Source of the DNA: Effrenium voratum
Lineage: Eukaryota > Sar > Dinophyceae > Suessiales > Symbiodiniaceae
Length of the DNA stretch: 64,000 nt
NCBI GenBank assembly: GCA_963377175.1
Contig: CAUJNA010003287.1
Location: forward strand, 2,501 to 66,500
Direction of reading: 5' to 3'
The translations under genes and the position numbers were made by a program. Shown in pieces: positions 52,920 to 62,790 of the stretch. Each line of letters begins with the position of its first letter. Position 1 is the stretch's first letter. A model generated the notes under the pieces. It saw only the letters and a list, made by a program, of their open reading frames with translations, did not search any database and was not told the DNA's origin.

Positions 52920-54680
52920 ATGCTCAGGGTAGCGGCTCCCTCCCTTCAGGATCGCCTCCTTCGCCACCGAGTGGATTGCCGCCAGCCCCGACTTCTCCGG
53001 GTTGCTCAAGATGACCGACCACAAGGCAGTGGAGACATCCCCCAGGCCGTTCGAGGAGCTGAAGCGCATGCGGGGGGTGCTCGCGTCGCCCAGGACCAGC
53101 CGCTCATCCCTGGGAGGCTCCGTTGGCTCCACCCTCTTGTAGAACTCCATCCGATCACGGATCCACTGATTGTACAGCTGCTCCGGGGGCTCGTCCATCA
53201 CCAGCTGCAAGCAGGTGGCCTTATCCTTGTGCCACCCCGTGATCTGGAGCAGTCTGGTCCCCCCGCGGCTCGCCTTCCAGAAGCCCTTGCAAAATCTGCA
53301 CATATAGCCCCCCGTGGTCTTGAACTTTTCCTTGCTCACCACTTCCCAGGCACTGATGCTTGGCAAGACCAAGCCACACTCCACGGAGGCCCAAAACACA
53401 TGCTTCGTCTCCTTGGGGAAGTGCTTGTTGATGTACTTCCGGCCCGCAACCGCCGTGACCGTGGCCGTGGTGATGGGCGGGTACCGCCTGGTGCCCTGGT
53501 CTGGTGTGCGGAGCGTGGTATCTGCCCCCCCCATGACCTTGGCCTTGGGGTCCGCCTCCTTGGCCGCTCCCCCCCCGGGGCCAACGGCACCCAAGGGGGG
53601 GGAGCAACCCAGCTGCCGGATGAGGTCCTGGGAGTAGCCCAACCTGTCATACAAGGCCCCCGCCGCCTCCTGTGGGACCTGCTCGACCCAGTCGTGGACC
53701 ACGTTGCAGCGCCAGTTGACCTTCACCTCCACCATCGACGACTTGCTCAGGCCCGCCACCAACTTGGTGTAGACCGAGTCGAAGGCCTTCAGCGCGGCCA
53801 GCGGGAGGGTGATCCGTTCGTCGCAAACTGCCCTGAAACGCAGCGCCTCCTTACTGTCATGGATGGGGGCCACCGGCATTTCCATCACGGGCAACGGGCA
53901 GTTGACGATGAAATTCTTTGCCGCCCGAAATGTCCCCATCTCCTTGAAAATGTAGCTCCACTCCTCCTTGTTGCGCGGCTTGGGGATGCCCAGGCTCTCC
54001 AGGAAGGGCACCGCCTCCTTCCTCATCTGGAGGATGTTGCCCATCCATTTGTCCGAGGTCGAGCCCTCCGCATTGCGGCCCCGGCGTTGCGTCTTCACAA
54101 TCAACGGGAAAGTGGTCCAGGCCGAGTAGATGTACTTGAATGTGAACCTGTGGGCGTAAACTCCCGTCAGGCTCGGCAGGTCCCACGTTCTCGGCTGTCT
54201 GGTCCAGAACACCCCATCACCTTTCGCCCAGAAGATACCAACCACCTGCTCCGGCGCCGGGCGCTCACCCCGGTTCACCTGAGCTCGGATCTCCAAGGCC
54301 GTGTAGATGACTGGGTCGATGTGGTCCTGCTCGCACGTGAGTGGGTGAGTCCTGCGCTCAAGGGCCAGGAGCTCCTCCGGCGCGAGCTTAAACTGCTGGT
54401 CAGCGCCTTGGGGGATCTCACCGCTTGCGTGCTTCTTCCAAATCCCCCCAAACATCCGGAGCTCTCCCTGGTGCCGCTTCATTGCCCAGAGGATAAGGGA
54501 CAGCTTGCCATCCTCAGAGTCCAGGTCTTGCTGTGACATTGGCTGGTCCCCCCCGGGGCCGGTGGCATTTTTGGGGGGGGCCGGTGCCACCAGATCGGGC
54601 ATCTCTTCCAGCAGTGCCTCCTGGTGCCATGGGTTCTGCGACGCTCTGAGCATCCTGATGTAGGGGACATACTTCTCCTT
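52920..54680 (-). pseudogene. Long central ORF of the retroelement
   Basis: About 585 retroelement codons, entering from a shifted frame near 54690 (GDIKEKYVPYIRMLRASQ) and ending SRYPEHR at the insert junction. Visible pieces: DLVAPAPPKNATGPGGDQ, EQDHIDPVIYTALEIRAQ, WTRQPRTWDLPSLTGVYA, KYIYSAWTTFPLIVKTQR, FRAVCDERITLPLAALKA and GCSPPLGAVGPGGGAAKE. Then comes TGGYMCRFCKGFWKASRG, with a CxxC pair, and RLVLGDASTPRMRFSSSN. No catalytic family is recognised; the role is presumably structural (gag-like) or element-specific. After the junction the frame runs into insert DNA for about 60 meaningless codons. Confidence 0.6.
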
Positions 54681-54689
54681 GATGTCCCC

Positions 54690-54989
54690 ACCTGGGGGAT
54701 GTCCTCGGGGTCATGCAGCTCCAGGGGGCAGAATAGGCCCCTCTCCAGGGCCCGCCTGAGATCATTCGGCCACGCCGACACTTCCAAGGGCTTGAGAGTG
54801 TGGTTGAGCATCCATGCCTGGTTGGTGTCCTGGGTTCGCTTGTTTGCCGCCTGAGCCTCCTGAATGGAGCCCATCGCCTCAGCCAGTGCCTGGCTGGCGT
54901 CAACGCCCTTCCCCTCCAAGTACTGGTCTCTCAGCTTGGCCTTGAAACGCTCCAGGTTGACCTTTCCTGAGGGCACGGGCTCCCTCATT
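54690..54989 (-). pseudogene. Retroelement ORF start MREPV, shifted from the next ORF
   Basis: An ATG at about 54989-54987 opens REPVPSGKVNLERFKAKL, then GVDASQALAEAMGSIQEA, then LNHTLKPLEVSAWPNDLR, reaching LHDPEDIP, where a one-base shift within a CCCCCAGGTGGGG stretch leads into GGDIKEKYVPYIRM. It may be a degenerate or programmed frameshift. Coiled-coil-like, function unknown. Confidence 0.5.
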
Positions 54990-55001
54990 GGCCACCTCCT
55001 C

Positions 55002-55430
55002 TCAGGACGGCAGGGCCTGCATGCCCTCCTGGAGAGGCGCCAGGATAGCCATCTCATTGTCCAGCATCTCCTCCGTGACCAACTCCTTGTGCCGCCGCCT
55101 GACCAAGGCCTCCTCTGGAGTCGGTTCCCGATTCTCCCGCAAGGCCTTGTGCAGCTCCTCCTTCTTCCTGATCGCCTGGTCCACCTGGGGGTGGTAGAGC
55201 TGGAAGCTCTGAGCCTCCGCCTCCTTCAGGGACCGCTGCACTTTGACCTTGATCTCCTGACTCTCCCGGACCTTCAACGCCTCGTCGTCCGCCTCCATGG
55301 ACAGGATCTCCTGCCGGATGTCCACCCGCCTGTTAAGCGGGACCGCATCTGCCATGGTGATCTCATCTGCCGTGTCCGTTTTCGTGCACTGGAGCGTCTC
55401 CGAGTGGCATTTGCCACACCGACTTCCGGC
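55002..55430 (-). CDS. Coiled-coil ORF of the retroelement
   Basis: Minus frame CGKCHSETLQCTKTDTAD, MADAVPLNRRVDIRQEIL, SMEADDEALKVRESQEIK, VKVQRSLKEAEAQSFQLY, QAIRKKEELHKALRENRE, LVRRRHKELVTEEMLDNE, ending MQALPS and stop. Strongly heptad-like and charged. It is a likely structural protein, gag-like by position only. Upstream of about 55430 the frame becomes antisense to a plus-strand coding segment. Confidence 0.5.
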   Translation of the reverse strand, partial: AGSRCGKCHSETLQCTKTDTADEITMADAVPLNRRVDIRQEILSMEADDEALKVRESQEIKVKVQRSLKEAEAQSFQLYHPQVDQAIRKKEELHKALRENREPTPEEALVRRRHKELVTEEMLDNEMAILAPLQEGMQALPS

Positions 55431-56170
55431 TTGGGTGCCCCTGGCCCCGCCGAGGAGGGCGACAAGGACATGGGGGATGCGGACGGCACGGAGCGGACCA
55501 CACCACCGGAGGAGGCGCAGACGCCACCCACGAAGAGACTGAAGGGCTTCGGTCTCCTTGGTGCCGGTGGACGGCAAACCCGGGTACTTCAAGCTGGTGG
55601 ACCTCCCAGACCTGTTTCCAGTCCTTCCAGCGTCGGCGGCCACCTTGCTGAGAGACATCTCGGTGGAGGAGGCGGTCTCCCTGTTCCACAAGTTTGTCGG
55701 GAAGAATCTCACCGAGAACCTGGTGATTCGCATCCTGGAGGCGTATGTCCCGATGAAGATCCAGCTCCGCCAGGAGGAAGTCTGGGCTTCGCAGTTCCAG
55801 AGGAACAAGGCGTGTATCGGCACCCAGCGCATGCACAGGCTCGATGCAGGCCATTCCCGATTACAAGTTCATGTGCAAGGCATGCGGCACGGGGTGGCCA
55901 GAGGCAGCCAAGCAGTGCTGGGTCTGCCCCGGCAAGGAGTTCGCCCCCTTTCAGGCACCCTTGGCCACCTATGAGGCGGACGGCATCACCTACAACCTGC
56001 TCATCGTGGAGGGCAAGCCGACCTGGATCCAGCAGCGGGAATGGGGAAGCCTGGGTGCCGTTGGCCCCGGTGGTACCCGGGCACAGGCCGACCGCAACTT
56101 GGTGGACGGCACGGTCTTGGGGAGAGCCCCTCCTGAAGAGGTCCTTCATCACATCGGTCGCCGAAGATGA
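55430..56170 (+). pseudogene. Oppositely oriented zinc-ribbon coding segment
   Basis: Plus-strand frames with coding bias: GLGAPGPAEEGDKDMGDA, then PPTKRLKGFGL. After a shift near 55555: GKPGYFKLVDLPDLFPVL, ISVEEAVSLFHKFVGKNL and RILEAYVPMKIQLRQEEV. After a second shift near 55840: AIPDYKFMCKACGTGWPE, KQCWVCPGKEFAPFQA and YNLLIVEGKPTWIQQREW, ending HHIGRRR with TGA at 56168-56170. CKAC...CWVC is a four-cysteine zinc-ribbon-like motif. Its direction opposes the ORFs on both sides, so an internal inversion of about 740 bp in the retroelement is the simplest reading. Confidence 0.5.
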
Positions 56171-56294
56171 CGGGGGGGCCTCGGGCTCGTCCAAAACCAA
56201 GCCGCTCCTGGCTGGCCATTTCAACCTCCTCCACGGTGAGTGTCTGGTCCTCAATCAACTCAAAGGAAGTTGCCGAGGTTGCCGAGGAAGCCAT
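56165..56294 (-). pseudogene. N-terminal acidic ORF of the retroelement
   Basis: An ATG at 56294-56292, minus strand: MASSATSATSFELIEDQT, then LTVEEVEMASQERLGFGR, then GPPVIFGD. It starts 80 bp downstream of the spliced-leader relic, a plausible 5' UTR length. Past about 56165 it runs antisense to the zinc-ribbon segment, so the original continuation was lost or inverted. Confidence 0.45.
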
Positions 56295-56374
56295 TGCTTG
56301 GTCGGGGTTAAGTTCGAAAATGCTAAAGATCAAAGTTTTTCAAACAGCTTGGGTTCCAGGAACCCAGAACAATG

Positions 56375-56390
56375 CTTGAGCCAAAATGGC
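56375..56390 (-). other. Relic of the dinoflagellate spliced leader
   Basis: Plus-strand CTTGAGCCAAAATGGC is the exact complement of GCCATTTTGGCTCAAG, the last 16 bases of the 22-base dinoflagellate spliced leader. It lies just upstream of the minus-strand ORF beginning at 56294. Known biology: trans-spliced mRNAs that are reverse transcribed and reintegrated leave such truncated leaders. This marks the 5' end of the retroelement transcript. Confidence 0.7.
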
Positions 56391-56399
56391 ACATGCCAT

Positions 56400-57585
56400 T
56401 GTGGTCAAGCATTCCACACACAGTTCATGTTTCCACATGCGTTTCAACATTAACAAAGGAAACTGCTACCAGCTGGCATCTGGCGCAAGCAATCAGGATT
56501 GACTGTGAACAACCCAGGAGGGCACTATATGCTTCATGACCCTAGATGTTTAAGAATATGAGTGTACTTTCATGTACTTTCCCCTAACGAGAAGGGTGCT
56601 GCTCTTCATGGGGCAAGCTTGGGACACAGGGTCCTGTGGCCTCCGTGGGGCAAGTTTCGCATATGCTCAGGCCTTGAGGCGTCCTGCGTTGCTCCCAGCC
56701 CCGAGCAAAAAGTAAGGGAAAGACCTTTTGAAGTGGACAAACAACATTTGGCCGTGGCTCCAAAACATGTATCAAAATGGCACCTTGGTACATGGAACCA
56801 AAGACTACTGTATTAACCCTAGCTCTTTAATTTTGAGCCACACCCGGTAAAATGGTTGACCGGAACCATGGTAAGGAAATACAAACGCGGCCTGATTGTC
56901 CCTTACTAACCTTCATCTACCCAGGTTCTAACTGTGGTAGACGTCTCTCCGTGGCGATTTGGTCACACCCTAACCAGCCACGTTCGGCCAGGAGCTCGTT
57001 TGCAATCTAACCAGGGGATGTTCGGCCTTTGCCAACTGAATTGCAACCCACGAGGCGACAATCCATGAGGACTTACAACTTAGGGTTGTAGAGGTAAGCA
57101 ATCTAACTTAGCCAAGCATCCAAGCATGAAACCTCTTCGGACCCCTAAAAAGGCCAGCTCTGCATAGCTCTCAGAGGTAAAACGCCCCCCCCCCCCCCTG
57201 ACAAAATGGCCAAAAGCGGTAGCCTCGAAACAATAAGCCCAACAGCTCTGCCCCCCCCCCCCCCAACATTGCCTGAACCGAATCTGCGGAACATTGCGGA
57301 ACCCTCGCACTGAAAGCTGCCCCAGACTACCCCAGAGCATATCTGGGCAAAGACCCCGCATCAGGTAACCCTTTGGTGCTTTGGATTGGCTTAGATTTAG
57401 ATTTGAACCCTTGCCTCTGGTAGAGGTGAATGGGAAACCAGCCTGGGAACACCAAACCACCGGCTTCAAAACAACCTTTCTGAGGGAAGCTGTCGCCATA
57501 GCTTTCAGCTCTGGGTTCAACAAAAACAAAAACAAAGCCCAGGCCATACTTCCCTGGAACCAAAAATCTCCAGAACCCTCCCTGA
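56400..57585. other. Intronic or intergenic DNA, no gene seen
   Basis: Family I at 56900-56955, and poly-C/poly-G runs at about 57186-57199 and 57250-57264. No exon-like island. Confidence 0.4.
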
Positions 57586-57587
57586 AA

Positions 57588-57721
57588 CTAGGTCCTCCAG
57601 ATTTGAGAGGTTAGAAAAAGTTACCCACTTTTTTATTTCTTGTCGATTTTAGTAGGGTCCCGAACCCTCCCAACCAAAGAAGAAACGGTAAAAGTTGGCA
57701 CCTAACAGGGGGGTGACCTAG
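57588..57721. repeat. Introner-like family B, copy 4, abutting an exon
   Basis: CTAGGTCCTCCAGATTTGAG at the left, GTCGATTTTAGTAGGG and AACCCTCCCAACCAAA inside, and GGGGTGACCTAG at the right. The right end touches the minus-strand exon at 57723-57839. Confidence 0.7.
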
Positions 57722-57722
57722 G

Positions 57723-57839
57723 AAAGCTGCCCCGAAGGAGTCCATTTCTGGGCCCCGGCGCCGGCCACCGTGGGCACCGTCGCCAGCTGCGCCGCCGCCT
57801 TCGCCTCCGGCCCGTGGACGGGCACCAGGGCGACCTCGC
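57723..57839 (-). CDS. Putative exon bordered by an introner
   Basis: The acceptor GACCCAG at 57840-57846 is followed by the frame GEVALVPVHGPEAKAAAQ, LATVPTVAGAGAQKWTPS and GQLS. The family B element begins right after, and its CTAG creates an in-frame TAG. Either this is a real C-terminus or an earlier donor is used. G/C third positions are nearly universal. Function unknown. Confidence 0.5.
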
Positions 57840-57899
57840 CTGGGTCTCTCGAAGCAAAACCCAGGGGTCAGCGGAGAACTTTGGTTCCAGGTTGCATGA

Positions 57900-59900
57900 A
57901 ACGCCCTTAACCTTTTTCTGAGGGCTTTTGTATTACACCCTGGGATTACACCCTTGGGCCGTATTCCCAGGGTGTAATACAAACACCCTTAACCTTTTTG
58001 GGTTCCAACTGTTGGGCTCATTTCATGAAACTAAGTGTCTTCAGCGCCAAGATGTGACAATCGATTGCTGAACTCAGCACTCCAACCCCCGGTTCGGACG
58101 ACATGAAAGGTTCACAGCGAGTCGTCTTCTGACCCGAACATTGGAGTCATGATCCAACTTAAAAGGCTCAGACGGGTCGCAGAAACGCATGGATCGCATG
58201 CGACAGGGAAGCGTCGGAAAAACCTACCTCTAAAAACGGCCGCCTAGAAGCCGAACCTCGGGCTACATGGTGCCCAAAGCGCATTGATTTGAACCAAAAA
58301 ACGACGATGCAACGGGGCTTGGAAGGTTCAGATAAGGAAGCCTGATGTCTCATCCGTGGAGCAAAGACTGGGTGGTCAATGGAAACAAATCAACATAGTG
58401 CGCGGAGTGGCTGATTTTTTTTGGCTCCTCACAAAAGACTTGTCCGGTTGCCTTCATTCGTGGCAACCTTAGGCCAAACTTTTAGTGGAGGGCCGGGCTG
58501 GGAACCGCCAAGTTAGTGTCTCTGAAAGAAAGCGAAGGTAATGAAGATCTTCCATTTCGCGGATTCTCCTGTGATCTGGAATAAAAGAAACAAACAGGTA
58601 CATACATTGCAAGTGAGGCGCCAAGTCGGAACAAAAACAACAACTCGAATGCACGTTGATTTGCGGGTGGTTTACTTGCTAAGGAAATCCATCTAAACGA
58701 GCTTCTAGATGCCAAAACTCAATTGCTGGACTCTCTTTTGCACGCTTTCAACAGTCCAGGGAGGAAAGTTGGATTCGCCATACAGGAACAATCCTAGGAA
58801 TCAAAACCTCCACCCATTGCCCCAAATAGACGCAAAACAAAACATTGCCCCAGCCATGGATGTCGACCGGTCAAAGACCCGTTGGGCCCCATGGAAAACC
58901 TGAGCAAGGCAGGTGTGGAAGGGGCAACATGACAAGGGAGGCTTCCGTTTGCTTCAGTTCACTTGACAAAATGAGAAAATGTTGTCAGTAGTGATAGATT
59001 CCCTTTAAAACCAAGAGGGGAAAATCGAACATGTGCTTAAGCAACTGCATGGAGGCAAATGGCTTGCTTTGGCCAAGTAGCCGCTGTCTCACATGGAAGT
59101 ACACAGGAGGGTGTTGGACCATCCTCTAAATGGCCCAAGCGTCTAGGTCCGTGACCCAATGTATACCCGGGTACACCAGGAAAAAGGTCAAACGATGGCG
59201 CCATCCCGAAGCCGCTCCCGATCCAAAGGAGAAAACACTCTCTTCCGTAAAGCCAAGCCAGAACCCCTGAAATGTACAACGGGGAAAAAAAAAAAAAAAA
59301 AAAACACGCATCTAAGTCGTAACAGCTTTGCGCTATGCACAACACAACCAAGCAAGAAAACACATCGAACAAAAATACTCGAAACAAGAAATAAAGCCAG
59401 CAACGAAACACGACATACCTCCAAAGAATCAGCGATGAGAAACAACTGAATAAGGTTGCAGCCAGAGGCGCTTCGCACAGGCAAACCCACCAAGACTGGT
59501 TGAAACTTGGAGCCCAGACACACATATATTAATATGCTGGTTGAAAGGGCCAATGAAGAAAACCAACAAGGTAATGAGTCAAGGCACCTCTGGTGTTGCA
59601 ATGATCAGGGGAACCTATAGGTATGTGTCAAAATAGCATCTGGGGGCCACGGGAAAAATCAGATGTTATGTCTCTATTCCACATTCGGTCTACTCGAAGA
59701 TTTTGTCATGTGTTTGGAGAAGACCCCAGTATTGGCCACTCCATCCGGTGGAGCTACTAATTTCTCCCTGGGTTCATTATATTTTTCTTCTATTGAACCA
59801 ACACCTGGCCCGTCTAGAGCACATATGTCTGATTCACAGCTGGACCCCAGAACCAACCAACCAACCACCCACCCACCCACCCGCCCACCCACCCACCCAC
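57900..59900. other. Intronic DNA with repeat copies
   Basis: A short inverted/direct repeat of CCTTAACCTTTTT and ACACCCTGGGATTACACCC at 57906-58000, a family C piece at 58478-58520, introner A at 58941-59054, a poly-A tract at 59283-59304 and an ACCC microsatellite at 59862-59910. No exon seen. Confidence 0.45.
58941..59054. repeat. Introner-like family A, copy 8
   Basis: GCTTCCGTTTGCTTCAG at the left, TCAGTAGTGATAGATTCCC, TTTAAAACCAAGAGGGGAAA and GTGCTTAAGCAACTGCATGG at the right. Confidence 0.65.
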
Positions 59901-59908
59901 CCACCCAC
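59862..59908. repeat. ACCC microsatellite
   Basis: (ACCC)n, directly downstream (minus sense) of the exon at 59909-59974. Confidence 0.9.
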
Positions 59909-59974
59909 AGGCGCCCAGGGAGGCGTCGAAGGCATCGCCGCACAGCAGCTGCAGCTCGTCGGACCGAAAGCTTC
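59909..59974 (-). CDS. Putative short exon, unknown protein
   Basis: Frame SFRSDELQLLCGDAFDAS then LGAC, after a CTGAG acceptor-like end, with a GT donor at 59908-59907. The plus strand is also open after a CCACAG acceptor-like sequence (GAQGGVEGIAAQQLQLVG), so the strand is not fully certain. Confidence 0.4.
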
Positions 59975-59990
59975 CTCAGGTCCCAAGCTG

Positions 59991-60100
59991 AATCCGGGCT
60001 GCCCTCAGATCCCCCGCCACAAGTTTTTCACTTTTGGTGAGATCCCCACTGAACGCCAAAAGGCGAAAAAGCTCAGGGGATGGCTGCGAGCCACTACGGA
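59991..60100. repeat. Dispersed repeat family C, copy 8
   Basis: GGGCTGCCCTCAGATCCCC, CACTTTTGGTGAG, CCACTGAACGCCAAAAGG and GGGGATGGCTGCGAGCCAC align with copy 1 at 1235-1345, including the flanking GGGCTGCCCTCAG. Confidence 0.65.
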
Positions 60101-60384
60101 ATTGGATGAACGAGGTCAACCTCCAAAACCCCGCCTGTGCGTGCACGGGTTTTGTAACGCAGGAACGAAGAGTACCTCACTTGCCAAACGGGCCGGGAAA
60201 TAAAAGGTGATCACCTTTTGGGACCTTGACTAGTAACAGACCAAAAAAGCAAACACCAAGTGTCATTTCGGGTTGATTTGCTTTCACAAGGAACTTCTGC
60301 TCACGTTTGCCATGTAAGCCACCAGGACGCTTCTGAAGGCAATGGACTTGGACCCTCTGAGGTGCCGTGTGGATGGGAGAATAA

Positions 60385-60514
60385 CTAGGTCCTCCAGTAG
60401 AGAGGTTAGAATATAAGGGTACCAACTTGTTTTTTTTTTTTTTATGTAGTCTATTTTAGTAGGGGAACCCTCCCAACCAAAAAACGGGTAAAAGGGCACT
60501 ACTGGGGAACCTAG
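60385..60514. repeat. Introner-like family B, copy 5
   Basis: CTAGGTCCTCCAGTAGAGAG, a poly-T run, GTAGTCTATTTTAGTAGGGG, AACCCTCCCAACCAAAAAA and GGGGAACCTAG. The most complete copy. Confidence 0.75.
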
Positions 60515-61040
60515 ATGACTAAAACTCCAAAGAGTTTGTATGGACCGCATAATCCCCATGATGCTCCTATTGAGCGGGGGGCCGGGGTCACTGGATGCCT
60601 CTTAAGTTGTTTTTTTGTTGGCGTTAGTTGAAACTCACCACTTTGGAGGAATGCCCTGACCCTTCGAAGCCACGTTGAACCTTCAAACTTTACGACGTTT
60701 ACGTGTCTTGGAGGTAGCTTGACGGCCCCCAATGTAAACCCTCAGCAGAACATTGAAAGTGGATGGTGAGACTCCTCTTTAAACGAACTCCTTTCGCTTC
60801 CCCTTGCCGGGGTATGCTTCAACCAATGTATATCTTGGTTCACACTATGAACAGACATCTTCCAAGAGGACAAGCAATGGCCCGACTACAGAAAATCTGA
60901 ACCAAACAAATCCCAGCAACATTGCCTGCGCGGGTGTTCGGGCAAGTTAGTAGCTAGTATCCTTGAAGGTTAGTTGTAACCTAGGTTACTCCCCACTTAT
61001 TATCGCGAACACGCAAGTAAACCAACAAATCACAAGCAAC
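60515..61040. other. Intronic DNA, no gene seen
   Basis: A family G piece near 60930-61000. Otherwise nothing recognised. Confidence 0.4.
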
Positions 61041-61044
61041 ACAA

Positions 61045-61119
61045 GTGGCAAGGCTCGTCGCAAGAAGCGCAGGTCCGCCCAAAGGTGCTCTGAAGCCATC
61101 TCCTCGCGCCGACTTGTTT
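61045..61119 (-). CDS. Putative exon, unknown protein
   Basis: The acceptor GGTTTTCCAG at 61120-61129 precedes the frame TSRREEMASEHLWADLRF, then LRRA. The 3' limit is uncertain because the frame continues with hydrophobic, AT-richer codons that may be intron. Confidence 0.45.
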
Positions 61120-61249
61120 CTGGAAAACCCCCGCCGAAATTCTGGGTCTGTCCATGTTACTTGGGTGTTGGCTGCCAAGTTGGTGTGAATCAGCGTAGGT
61201 TATAACCTACAGCTGGGCTAACTCCACTTGGGGGAACTTGATTTTGTAG

Positions 61250-62620
61250 ATGGCCTATGTTGACTTGCCCCATCTACCCAACTAGGGAACCCACGAACCA
61301 GTTTCGACCCGCCCCAGGACTGCCTTGCTCCCAAATTCGATGCGTGGACGGGTGCAGTTTCACGAATAACCTGAAAACGCACTTTCTGAGATTGGCCCAC
61401 AATGACCTTCCCACCAAAGTAAGCAAAGTCCAGAAACTCCCTTAACAAAAACAACCCCTTAACAAAGAGGGGGGCAGCGTTTGAGAGAGGGCCGCGTTGT
61501 TTTCCCGAGCCAAAAACCTCTCAAAATCCCCCTTCCCAGCCAGCCTGGTTGCCCTTCCGGAAGTCCAAGTGGAGCCTCAGCACCTGCGAAGCTGCTGCTG
61601 TTAGCCTATAGCAAGCTGAGTAACCCAGCTGTCTAGGGGTTGATTCCCCTCGAATTTGGGGTGGGGGTAGGGGGGGTTCCGACTCCTACTTTGAGACCAA
61701 CCCATTTGAATTTTCCAGGGGTTGATTCCTTTTCCATTCTTTTCAACTATCGTTCTTTTCAAACACCGGCCGTTTTCCCCGGGTTTCCGGAGGTTTTCTA
61801 GAAAAAGCAAACCTGGAAAGAATGGGGGAGGTACCCCTAGAAGTTGAGTGGCACCCAAATACCCTGTGTGTGGCATGCCAAAATCCACTTCGGACCCCAC
61901 GAAAAATCGTCCGACCCTTAGGGAGGACAGAAAGCCACCGAACTGGACCGAACCCCCACGAGGAATCTCCCCGGTTCGAAACATGGAAGGAACAAAGTGA
62001 TTAAGCATCCTCCTTGTGGCTTCCCTTGAAAGAAATAGGACCGGGGGCGGGTTGTTGAAACAAGAAAGCTTAATCAAGCTTGGCCCAGAAGTTTGTCCCA
62101 CAGAGACCTCTGTAAAAAAAGAAGAACACAAAAGAAACGTATCAGGAACATACAAGGAACATGTAAGAAAACAAGAAGAAGCATAGAAGGGACATATAAG
62201 GAACAAAAGAACCACATGTTCAATCCCGGAAAAAAAAAAAAAAAAAAAACAAAAAAAAACACATCCTACGAGTTGGATGCACAAACATCCTGTATGACCC
62301 CCCCAAAAAGAAAAAAACTGGGGGTAAACCACCTAGCAGGTGCCTCGGCTCGGCAGAGGTATGGATGGACGAAATTTCGTGTGCACCGTGGTTGAAACCA
62401 TTGTTTGTTGGGTTTTGAAGGGGAAACATCAGAAACCAGGGTTTCTGAACGGTGCTGCGACAGGTATAGTAGCAACAAGGCTTGACAAAATTGCCCCAAT
62501 CTAAAACTGAACAGAACAAACAAGAACACAAGCAGGCAACTTTACAAAAAAAACAAAAAGCAAAAAACTTAATAACATATCAAACAAAAAACAAACAAAT
62601 GCCAAGAACTGTGCAGCACA
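61250..62620. other. Intronic or intergenic DNA
   Basis: A family F copy in inverted form at 61715-61845, a poly-A tract at 62228-62262, and A-rich DNA to 62600. No exon-like island. Confidence 0.45.
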
Positions 62621-62630
62621 GTCTGACATC

Positions 62631-62790
62631 TCAGCCCTCCGCCCTGCGCCCCTCCGCCCCCTGCGCCTTCCTGGCGAAGCCGAAACCGCCGTCCCAGGCG
62701 TGCGCCACGTGCGTCAGCGCGAAGCGCAGCTCCGCGGCGCTGGCGGTGTCCTCGGCATCGGCGCATGGCGCCCACGTCGGGGAGGCACAC
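62631..62790 (-). CDS. Putative exon, possibly C-terminal
   Basis: Frame ADAEDTASAAELRFALTH, then VAHAWDGGFGFARKAQGA, then EGRRAEG and TGA at 62633-62631. Almost every codon ends in G or C. Upstream limit unclear. The stop makes it a candidate 3' end of a gene upstream of the rest. Confidence 0.5.

Larger units (their letters stand above)
41890..56390 (-). mobile_element. Decayed DIRS-like retroelement, interrupted by a 7.9-kb insert
   Basis: A GC-rich minus-strand coding tract, marked off from both flanks by composition. In coding order: spliced-leader relic (56390-56375); acidic N-terminal ORF (56294 down); an oppositely oriented zinc-ribbon segment (56170-55430); coiled-coil ORF (55430-55002); an ORF from about 54989; a long ORF to 52920; the insert (52919-45008); a GPNC motif region (45007-44909); further coding; and RT-RNase H ending at 42048. 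RT directly followed by RNase H, with no aspartic protease or integrase seen, resembles the DIRS order. A tyrosine recombinase, expected for a complete DIRS element, was not found. At least five frame breaks show it is dead or needs frameshifting. The ends are estimates. Confidence 0.6.

Noticed and set aside
52920..54536. 538-residue open frame on the plus strand
   Set aside because: Antisense to the retroelement ORF. It is His/Arg-rich with no natural-looking segments, whereas the minus strand shows coherent protein.
54864..56453. 529-residue open frame on the plus strand
   Set aside because: Mostly antisense to the coiled-coil ORFs. Only the part within 55430-56170 has coding character, and that part reads in other frames as well.
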